From Calonectria ilicicola (taxonomy: Eukaryota; Ascomycota; Sordariomycetes; Hypocreales; Nectriaceae): a stretch of 64,000 nucleotides of DNA. The stretch lies in contig CP085827.1 of assembly GCA_020809705.1 (NCBI GenBank), positions 1,550,001-1,614,000 of the forward strand. Reading direction: 5' to 3'. Positions 55,181 to 64,000 of this stretch are shown here, piece by piece; within the stretch, counting starts at the first letter, position 1, and the number at the start of each line of letters is the position of its first letter. The notes beneath the pieces are model-generated. The model did no database searches. It saw only the letters and a program-made list of their open reading frames with translations, and was not told where the DNA came from. Made by a program: the position numbers and the translations under genes.

Positions 55181-56480
55181 TATGATTGGATTGGTCAAAA
55201 GGCATTTTAGGTCTTTCCGTGATTATTCACACTAAATAGTTGTTTTTGGAGCAGTGTAGTATCTCTGAAGTTGATTCCTGTTAAGACTTTGCATGATCAA
55301 TTTTCACCTGTGGATGTGATTGCTACATATATGTGCAAAGGCTTTTATGTTCATAACAAAGAGCTAGTGTATACACCCTAAAATCACCGCAGCACAGGCC
55401 AGAGAAAAAAATGTTGTGGGAGTGCGGGGTCGTTGTGATCGACTAATTCAACGCCTTTTTCGGCAACTCATTCTGATGCGAGAGCTTGAACCCTCAGAGG
55501 CCACTTATGTTTTCAACGCATCGGTCCTTTATCCGAAACAATAATGGTTAAATAGCTGGCTTTAGTTATTGTTATAACATATCATCTTCAAGCCTAAACC
55601 TATAGTCTGTATCTTATCTTGGAATCGCATGCTATATGTGGGTCAATCAAGCTTGGCCTGGTTTGTCTCAACCGTTTCTGGCATGTAGAATGCTTACGAG
55701 TGCTTTCGAATCAATTTCTCGCTCAAAATATGATTTTGATCTTGAGCATATAATCACTCTTGCTGGAGAATCTGAAATCAAGTTGATAGCCACTTCATAC
55801 ATTTTGCTCAAACCAAAAACAGGGGGGTTCTTAATTTCCAGACAAATTTTTTTACGATCCATCGATGCAGATAATCTTCCTACCCATGATTTAGTAATTT
55901 ATAACATGAAACAAACTATCGAGGTCTTCAGCATGTGTGAATTTCCCATCCCAAGCAAGGACATGTGTGAGGGGAGACTCGATCACCATGGCACACTGAA
56001 GCGGAAGAAGCAAGGGAAAAATAAGACCGAACATACTGAGAACTGAATAAACAATTTTAGTCTTATTTGCAATGATTCTTTGGAGATTTGCGTTGTGTGC
56101 CAAGATTTCAATATTGGTTAGCCCCACCACTACCATCTACTCAGCGAACTTTACATCAAATGATATCATCTTAGAGAAACGGCTTATAATTAGTCATAGA
56201 TCCCATGTCTCGGTTGTATGCGACCCGAGAAAGGAGCATTATAGTTTCTAGCTAGCTATTTCTATTATATCTCGCACTCGATGTTAATGCGTCCGGGTCA
56301 CAAACCAAGCAGTCTATATATCTAAATAGGACTTCAATGGGCTATTATTGATAACACATCATGACAAATAAATCATAAGATTGAAGCTATTGTACAATGC
56401 AACATTATACATCCATCGTGATGACCAAAATCCACACCAGTCATTGAAAACTGGATCCTCCAAATTCCAATGTCATGACC
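55181..56480. other. Intergenic region, no supported gene
   Basis: About 1.3 kb. A frame of 136 residues at 55636-56046 has no recognisable motifs and atypical composition, so I do not call it. The rest is AT-rich. Confidence 0.5.
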
Positions 56481-58149
56481 TCAGGTAGATGTTCTGGGAC
56501 ACACTTGTGTCCTGAGAAATTCCTTTTTAATCTCTGAATCTCCCTCCAAGACAAGGTCAAAAGTTGTCGTCCACGCAGTCGATGATAAACCGACTGTCGT
56601 CTCGAAAATTGCCCAGTCGGCGTTGTTCTCTCCAGTCGCATTGAAATATAATGATTCAATCTCTGTCTTTCTCACCACCAATCCATCTACTCTTGAATAC
56701 CGAACAACATCCATCCTCAGAGGTGAGGAAGCTCTATCTTTGTGGATAGCAACTTTAGCCGTAAAGTTTCTCAGCCCACCAGAACTGGTCCGTGAGACAC
56801 AAGACTGTTCATCTTGATACAAAATTGTGTCGGAGACGGGATATCCTTGGCCTTGGTTGGTATACTCGGTGGTTTCCTTGGTGGATGGAACAGTCAAATG
56901 AATGTTGAATTTGCTAATTCCCTGATAAGAGTCCAAAATTGTGTCGAATTCAAACCAGCCAAAGGTCTCGTTATAGAGGCCAGTCGAAGTTCCTGCATAT
57001 GTCGTTTCAATCTCTTGTGAATCATTTCCGCGTCTATTAGTGTAAGTGAGGTGGACGGATAGATCTGTTGGGTCACGCCCTTTCTCAGCGCCCTCTGTGG
57101 TCCGAACACGAACTCGACCCTTGAACACTAATCCTCCTTGGTCGTTCAAGTACAACTTTGTGATGTTGGGTTTTATATCGATCGCATCAATAGGATCAGA
57201 TAGTGCCACACTTGTCGGAACTGTATCAATCATCCTGCCAAATATTTGGGCGCACTTGGACTCAAATGTTGAAGCACTCTGGGCCAGCTCAGTTATCGTT
57301 TTATTTTGGTCGGATCCAAAGACGCGCAAGTCCGAGTTGACGGTGTTGTTTGTGCCTATTACAAGCGGGTTGCTTGTCGTCCCATCCACATACTCTGATG
57401 CAATCTTGTTGTCGAAAACATACTGTGAGCTGTCAAATGACCCAACAGTGTCGTTATACTGATTCGAATCCCCCGGCACAATCTCAGGGAAATTGTTGGA
57501 ATGCACTCCTCCAAGGGTATGTCCACATGCAACAAGCGTAATCATATCCTCATGGCTGAATCCTGCCGTAGAAAATCGGCTCAGCATCGTCTCTATTGGG
57601 GTGTGAGCTTCTGGTACCCCGGCCGGTCCAGCTTCGGTGGCATCGACTCGACCCCAACGGAATGGAATCTTAGTTGTGCCGCCACAAGAGCTATGTGAGA
57701 CAATAACACTCATAGCGAGTAAATCTGCAGCAGTCGCTTTCCTTGAAAGCAGAAATGAGAAGAAGTTGAAGGTGTTGACGAATGCTCGTCCTCCGTTCTC
57801 AGCGCGATCCAACTCATACCATAAGGAACCATCGAGGCCGCCGGTTCCTGCTTGCGCATCGTGTCCAATTGCATCATGGAATGCGCTTCTTATCCATTCG
57901 GCAGCATTCTGACGACCCTTGACACCACCGCCTTCGGAACATGGAACAACACCTATCGCGTCATGTTAGAATAGCTCCGGTCCGTGTCTCAATGATACAC
58001 TCACCGTCAGCAAATCCTCTCGACACATAACCACCTTGGAGGTAGAGAATTTCCTCTATTTCGTCATATTCTGAAGGCCAAACATATTCGGCGGAATGAA
58101 CCAAGGAGGCCAGAGAGGCAATGACCCCTGTGACAAAGACGGGCCGCAT
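56481..58149 (-). CDS. Secreted heme peroxidase with large C-terminal extension
   Basis: Exons 58149..58005 and 57952..56481, joined in phase 1 across a 52-nt intron, give 538 residues. It has a signal peptide (MRPVFVTGVIASLASLVHSA). The plant/fungal/bacterial peroxidase fold shows the distal Arg70-x3-His74 (WIRSAFHDAIGHD), DGSLWYEL, and the proximal His at about 193 in LVACGHTLGGVHSNNFPEI. The catalytic domain ends near residue 290. About 250 residues follow that are beta-rich and Thr-rich (LNDQGGLVFKGRVRVRTTEG, FNIHLTVPSTKETTEY) with N-glycosylation sites and resemble no peroxidase part I know. It would oxidise phenolics or other substrates with H2O2 outside the cell. Class II lignin-type residues cannot be judged from sequence alone. 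Confidence 0.85.
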
Positions 58150-60766
58150 GTTGATCAATATTGGTTGAGAAAGGCCACTCTTTCACCTCTGCCGCAGTCT
58201 CCTTCATGGGCTACCAAGGACCTTTTTAAATCTTTCAGGTTCGTAAAGGATGCTGGGGCAAAATCGAAATCCAGGGCCATTGCCAAGAGCGAAGCTCCAT
58301 CTACAGCACGGATGCTTATCCTATTGAGGACTGTGGGTCTACGCGATTCCCGTTAATGGCACTTTTCATCCTTGTCGGAGATTATCAAAAGATTTTTATC
58401 AGATGGTCCCTGATTGATAAATGTCTCCGTTCTTCTCGTATTAAGCAGGCGAAGTGGTCCCTTGCATGCAATCAATCCACCAAAATCGCACCAGGCTCCG
58501 TTTTGCAGTATGATTTAGCTGAAATACTGAAAATCATTGTCTCATTCTCTCCGCTTTGCAAATTAAGCATATTCACAGAAACCCGGGCACAGAAACAATG
58601 TACTTCAGTGGGTTCGACTGGCTATCAAGACTTCACGCAAGGCTCCAGAGATGTCCTATTGTCGTATTTTTTTGAGTGCATATTTCGAGGCTGCACTTAT
58701 CTACAAGGAAAACTTAAACATGTTCAACACGAAACACCAAAAATTGTCGTAGCCTATGGGCGATGGGGCTCTCTTCACTCAAGACTAGTTCGATGCGCGA
58801 TTTCGACACACGACAATTGCATGAATTGGAATTGGGCCCATAATGACAGCTCACTTTTATCCCCTCATCTATTGGGCTTCTCATCCGATCATGGACATGT
58901 GAATTTGGGTCCAATTGGCCAAAAAGTGCGTAATGCGATCGTGAAAGGGTTGCAGCCCCGGCTTGGCGCGGGGGTTACAATGGCGGTGTTGCAGGGTTCT
59001 GTGGGTGTTGCCAGCGGCTCTGCTAGGTGGAATAACTAATTGGCACTCCCCAGGATGTCATCTTTTAATATAATTACCGAAGCACAAGGCGGTAGTCAAC
59101 ATATTAAACTATGCGTGACGCGTGATTGGAACAAGAAGATCTCCTCAATCACTACCACTCACTCAGATGAGAACAATGAATGTGCTGTTCATCACATAAA
59201 CCCGCGAAAAATTAAGTTTGGCATGAGGTCCGTTTGGAACCGGTGGGGGTTTGAGAAGGTGGGAGGGAATAAATACCCAAGCAAAACAAAAGTCTCAGGG
59301 CCGAGCCGGAACCCCACGTTCGGTGATGCTCCACCGCAACTCCCGTGATGTTCAACTACAAGCCATGGATGAGCCTTTTAGAGACCTACGAGTAAATACT
59401 TTTTTCGGACGCGCCATCCTCTCTATGCAGCTCATGCACCTGGTATTCTTCCGCGCATTGCCGTCATTCATGACGCAGCGCAATTAAACCCCAAAGCTTC
59501 CCAAGGTCCATGCTCCCAATTATCGGCAGGGGTAAGGGGCAAGCTTAATTTGGGATCTCAGTCCCGTGTCCACTCCGGACCAAAGATTGCCTGATTTATT
59601 CGAACTTCCCCTTTCGCATTCTCTTCCGCTGTCCTAATGCAGTTCCTAATCGTCCTCTTGAATGTTAAAACATGAAGCGTGTCGCATACTCAGAGTATTT
59701 CTGTGATGGGATGGCCAACTCCGAGGAAAGGCCCCGCACATAGAAAACGGACTAAACGGGATATTCCGGAATGAAATCAAGTTGAGTAGGGATGTCTAAC
59801 GTTTTAGTGCGGCACAATCGGTTAGTGATAAATCAAAGTAGTCCGTATTGGTCCGCCTTGGCGGCAAAATGTTCAATCCTCAGCCTTATCCGCTTTGGAC
59901 GCTGTCCATCAATGTCAACATTCCAAGTTGAGACTCAATGCTTTGGAAATCACTCCTCGGCTTCGGTTAAAAGTAAGATAAGATGGCCGTAATCGTCAGG
60001 ACATGATATGATGTTGCCAATGAAACAAGCAGTACATAGCCGAATACGTCAGCCATAGTTTATGTAAACCCTTGTACATGACCCGGATTAAGATTTTTCT
60101 ATGGTGAACACGAAAAATCTTGTTTAGATAGGCAGTGACACAAGTTCATGTGTAACTAAATGATTTGCTAAGAGTGATTGGTTCAACTCTTGGGACGCTA
60201 GTCACTATCACATGGTTCATGATAGCGATCGAAGAAACAGAGGAATGTTGCAATGGAAATAACTTGCGGTGAGAAATCCGGAGTCCGTGGGTTCCCTCAC
60301 ACGTGCTACAAACAAGGTTAAACCCCTTTTAGCATAGTCGACAAGACTAGATAACGCCTAGAACGATTGATCGGTTTCAGCCATGACCAAGCACATTGGC
60401 TCAGGAACACATGGTTGCACAAGACGAGATTATCTTTTGCTCTTTTGGTCCCTTGGCACTCGCCATTGCGGTAATTGTAATTTATCAAGCTTGGCTTGAA
60501 GCGTCTCTCGATTGGCTCAATTACACGGGCGCTGGGTCAGGCGGGAAGCCCACCATATATTCGGCACTCGAGTCATGGCTGTACAGTTCCCCAGTTTCAT
60601 GGCTCTACCCCAAAAGCCAGACCTCTGCGCTAAAATTATGCACGCCGGACCCACCAAGGCAGACCAGGCTCTTCCGCTGACACAAATTCCATGTCAAAAC
60701 CCCAGATTTCCCTCCCTCCACCAAAAGTCCAACCGGGTTCCCAAAATTCACTCGACCCGGGAAACC
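58150..60766. other. Long gene-poor region
   Basis: About 2.6 kb. The longest frame, 227 residues at 58356-59039, starts within the peroxidase 5' flank and has no motif or protein-like pattern. Others are shorter. No RNA gene, terminal repeats or transposase remnants are recognised. Confidence 0.5.
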
Positions 60767-62502
60767 ATGCCGCGCCCGGTGAGTAAGGGATCTTGGTAAG
60801 TTCCTGATGAAAGCCATTCCGGGCTCGCAGTTGAAGGGAAAATATCGCTCACTTCGTCCTAGTAATACCTGCCGCAGGCGGAAAGTAAAATGTATGTCTT
60901 GCAGTTCAACTTCGCCGCTCCTTTTTTTAAGCCTCACGGAAATAATCATCTAATGCCGAAGCATGAGCAGGCGGCCTCGCCACGCCGGTTTGCCAGCAAT
61001 GCGCAAAAGCCAATCGCTACTGTGACAGGTCGGAAAGAACCCTGCAATTCCGATCGTCATCGGTCGACGCCCTGAATGGTAATCCGAATCCTTCGCCAAA
61101 CCGCTATTGGAACCGAGACTGACGAAGCCAAGAGCAGACCAACCGCACATTTAAAACTCCCCGTGACGCGCTTCAAGACCCAAAGATAGCCAGCTTGTTC
61201 AACCACTACATAACCCATTTGGCGAACTGGTATGACCTCAGCGACACCTCTGCCACCTTTACAAACTCCATACCACAAGCCTCTCTCGACGAGCCATTAT
61301 TGTTCTACAGCATCATAGCCTTGTCGGCGATGCACATCTGCAAGACAACAGCGAGCGGTCTGCGAACCATTGCCGAGTTATATCACGCCCGCTGGGTTCA
61401 ACTGGTAATTACTCTAGGCGGGGACGACGAGGTGATGACCAATGGCGTAGCCCTGGCTGCAACATGCCTGCTCAGATCTTACGAAATACTCGACAGTATG
61501 TGCACCATTTACTCTGATAAAAAAGAATTTTCCCCCAGATTTTATGGCCCGGAATATTAAATCCCCATGCCAGGCGATGTCGATCCAAACATGCACCTTC
61601 GCGGAGCCTACTCGATGGTGTCGGTCCAAGACCCAGTTTTGGAAAATATCCACCGCGGGCTGCTAGCAGCAGGCTTCTGGAACTATCTTCGCGAAGATAT
61701 AACTTTTAGTCTCTTTAAAGTGTGCCCGTTAAAAATGGACCTGGGACCCGTCGTAACCCCCCCGCATGAGTCGGATCAAGATTACCTCAACTCCGTTAGC
61801 CTCATCTTGGGCAGATTAATAAACATGGCCTTTGGCCAGAATTTTACCGTCGAGGACTGGGACACTGCGCTTCAATGGACGTATAGTTGGTCTCTAGCCT
61901 GTCCAAAAAGAGTTTTGCCTTTTTCCTCCCAGCCAGGCGGGCCTGGGGCGTGTAATCCATTGCCACAAATGTGGTTTCTACAGCCGTGCCATGGTATTAC
62001 TCGTTTTTTTCTTCCCTCTCTTTTTTATTCCAGCCCTCCCCTTTGCCACCCCCATCAACGGACAGACGAGTACTAACACAGGCAGCTTCTACCATACACG
62101 CCTACCTCACCGTAGTATTTATCCTCGCCGTTCACGCGACTGAGGACCGTTTCCATAACCTAGAATGTCTTCGCATGCTAGATCGAGAGCTCAGACCGAG
62201 GGATGAGCTTCTCGAGGCCATTGCGCTTGATATTTGCGGCATCGCATTTACAGCCAAGACCCCATCAGTCATTGTAAATGCATTCAGCCTCATTTCGTAC
62301 TGCATGTGACCCTGAAACGCTCCGTGTCATCGTTTTCCCCTCCGCCAGCTAACCGGGTTGTGTAGGCGCCAGGTACATTCGGGCCGAGGTTGTTCGCCAG
62401 GAGCTGACCCGACAGCTCTTGGCCTGCAAGTCAAACATTGGTTGGCCTGTTGAACCCCTAATCCAGAACTTGGAGGAATCGTGGAGGTCGGAAACAGTGT
62501 AG
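60767..62502 (+). pseudogene. Damaged Zn2Cys6 transcription factor gene
   Basis: Likely exons: 60767..60778, 60837..60891, 60971..61078, 61133..61495, 61574..~61970, ~61971..62305 and 62373..62502. The N-terminus reads PGKYRSLRPSNTCRRRKVKC, then across an intron GLATPVCQQCAKANRYC. Five of the six zinc-cluster Cys are present; the first is Ser (SNTC). The middle resembles the ARCA-type fungal regulatory domain (DPKIASLFNHYITHLANW, FYSIIALSAMHICKTTA). Around 61965-61985 the frame must shift (PLPQMWF to STAVPWYY) with no phase-compatible intron; one missing T would explain it. The end (IGWPVEPLIQNLEESW) is normal. Both defects argue for loss of DNA binding, though an error in my splicing is possible. 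Confidence 0.55.
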
Positions 62503-62723
62503 TAGTTGCAGCATGGCTGGTCACATGAGAAACAATAATTCCTTTTGGCCTAGACCAAATGTGGAAAGGTACCCCGAGACTCGGAAAACTCATCGAAGGT
62601 GCCAACAAAAAGAATTATAAGTAAAGGTCCAATTCGGCGGTGAAAAGCATTCTTTTTCTTCATTCTCTTCGCCTCAGACGCGATTAAAAAGCGTGTGCGA
62701 CTATCTAGGCGTGATTAAAAAAA

Positions 62724-63787
62724 ATGTTTCGTGTTTCAATCTCAAGACTTGTCCCGACTCTTGCGAGAGGGGGGCGTCGATGCTTCGCGTCAGCAACACC
62801 ACTTCCGCGACCAGCCGTTATTCAGCCTTCAATTGAGGAGGTGAAGAGCCAAACACTCAATGCTAGAAACCTAGAGATTGCCGTTCGTCACATGCATGAA
62901 GATGGGTTGGTCGTTGTTGAAGACGTCGTCCCGCATGAACACATTGATGCTCTAAACCCAAAGATGGTTCAAGACGCTTTGACACTGGCGGGACGAGGTA
63001 GCGACGGCCCGTTCAACTACAACAAGGGTAATATTCAACAAGATGCGCCACCCATTGCCAAGTTCTTTTTCCCATCCATCTTTACAAGTACGTATCTCAT
63101 TACACACTGTCAAGCCCAATTGAAAGACAACTCACGCACCAACACCCACTTCTAGATCCAATTGCAACACAAATCACATCTGCTGTATTAGGCCCGCGTC
63201 CAAAATGGACTTTTTGCTCTGCAAACTCGGCAATGCCAACAGGTTCAGAAGCCTTGAGGCAGCCCGTCCACTCGGACGCAGACTTTTCCCATCCTTCGCA
63301 CCCGTTTGCGCTGGTCATCAACGTGCCGCTCGTCACCACGACGCCGGAAAACGGATCCACAGAGCTCTGGCTCGGCACCCACTCCAGGTCCGGAGTGGAG
63401 GCCCAGGAAGGGGCCCACGGCGAACGGGCAAGCGGCCGCATCAACGAGGCCATGCTAGAGCAGCGGCGACGGGTCGCGCCGCCGCTGCAGCCCGTCATAA
63501 AAAAGGGCAGCCTCGTGGTGCGCGACCTCCGCCTCTGGCACGCGGGCATGCCCAACTCGACCGACCAGGTCAGAGTCATGCTGGCCATGATCCATTTCGC
63601 GCCGTGGTACCGCAACAGGATGCGCCTCGAGCTTGGCGACGACATCAAGCCCGTGCTCGAGGCTCTAGACCGCGAGGGGAAGCTGGGATTGGAGGTTCCT
63701 GTTGACTGGCTCAACGCAAGCGAGGTCATGGGAAAATACCTGGACCGGGGCTTTGGCAACAGCTACGACTTTGATCAAGAGCTCTGA
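62724..63787 (+). CDS. Phytanoyl-CoA dioxygenase-like Fe(II)/2-oxoglutarate enzyme
   Basis: Exons 62724..63087 and 63156..63787, joined in phase 1 across a 68-nt intron (GTACGT...TTCTAG), give 331 residues. The first 25 residues are basic and hydroxylated (MFRVSISRLVPTLARGGRRC), a possible mitochondrial presequence. The iron site is visible as H-S-D in QPVHSDADF plus a distal His in LRLWHAGMPN; STELWLGTHSRSG is the usual PhyH loop. These enzymes hydroxylate substrates using O2, Fe(II) and 2-oxoglutarate; in fungi many act in secondary metabolism, so the substrate stays open. Exon 2 is markedly GC-rich compared with exon 1 and the flanks. Confidence 0.87.
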
Positions 63788-63857
63788 AGTATTTCATGTA
63801 TAGTAACTCGGCTGTGGTGCTAGTTTCAAGCCTACAGCAGCAGGGATCATAGCTTTG

Positions 63858-63879
63858 AAAAAAAAAAAAAAAAAAAAAA
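63858..63879 (+). repeat. Homopolymer A22
   Basis: 22 consecutive A residues about 70 bases past the stop of the PhyH-like gene. It is too isolated to call a retroposition tail, as the gene keeps its intron. Confidence 0.9.
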
Positions 63880-64000
63880 CATTGGGATCCAAGCTCTGCA
63901 CATTGTAAACAAATAGGCAATTCACTTTCACATGCGAAACACGGCTTACACACAGATGATTGAATAGTATAGTGACATTGTCGTAGTAATTACCATGTCT

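Noticed and set aside
55636..56046. Plus-strand frame of 136 residues
   Set aside because: No recognisable domain and no splice or promoter support.
58356..59039. Plus-strand frame of 227 residues
   Set aside because: No motifs, odd composition and no homology that I recognise; it lies in a gene-poor stretch where long chance frames occur.
61120..61122. TGA in frame in the damaged regulator, first taken as a premature stop
   Set aside because: It lies in a plausible 54-nt intron (61079-61132: GTAATC...CTGAC...CAAG) whose removal keeps the frame.
63858..63879. A22 run as a retroposed poly(A) tail
   Set aside because: The adjacent gene retains its intron, and no target-site duplication is evident.
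1..64000. CRISPR arrays, bacterial operons or prophage
   Set aside because: Nothing of the kind; the sequence is clearly a fungal nuclear genome.

Overview
The window is nuclear DNA of a filamentous ascomycete (Pezizomycotina). A Sordariomycete is likely, but I cannot name the species. Evidence: short GT-AG introns of about 45-75 nt with CTAAC/CTGAC-type branch points, Zn2Cys6 regulators, a HET-domain gene, small secreted proteins and intron-bearing tRNA genes. Gene density is moderate, and several long stretches hold no gene I can defend, as expected of an accessory region.

Layout. 0-5 kb: the end of a fungal transcription factor, a small conserved protein, and a HET-domain gene broken by a frameshift. 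6.7-12.2 kb: secreted and membrane proteins around two tRNA genes. The tRNA-Phe(GAA) gene carries a 55-nt GT...CTAAC...TAG insert in its D-loop. 12.6-22.8 kb: a putative aromatic or secondary-metabolism cluster (Zn2Cys6 regulator, SnoaL-like protein, vicinal-oxygen-chelate protein, FAD aromatic hydroxylase, P450), with GGGTTCGGG-type repeat islands between the genes. 24-29 kb: a disordered nuclear-type protein, a secreted cysteine-rich protein and an F-box protein. 30-43.5 kb: a sugar/polyol cluster (DHA2-type MFS transporter, two short-chain dehydrogenases, a sorbitol/xylitol-type zinc dehydrogenase, a P-loop sugar-kinase-like protein, a hexose-type transporter and a Gal4-type regulator). 44-58 kb: a secreted phospholipase A2; three MACPF-like proteins, one fused to two jacalin-like lectin domains; a coiled-coil/R-type lectin protein; and a secreted heme peroxidase. 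60.8-63.8 kb: a damaged Zn2Cys6 regulator and a phytanoyl-CoA-dioxygenase-like protein.

How the genes may work together (inference). The 30-43 kb block has what is needed to import a polyol or sugar, interconvert polyol and ketose, phosphorylate it and regulate the pathway. The 15.8-22.8 kb block could hydroxylate and cleave an aromatic substrate. The 45.8-55.2 kb block looks like a lectin-guided pore-forming set, perhaps for defence against grazers or competitors.

Gene models were spliced by hand. Exon junctions were checked for reading phase, and where stated against a paralogue or the expected family sequence. No database search was possible.
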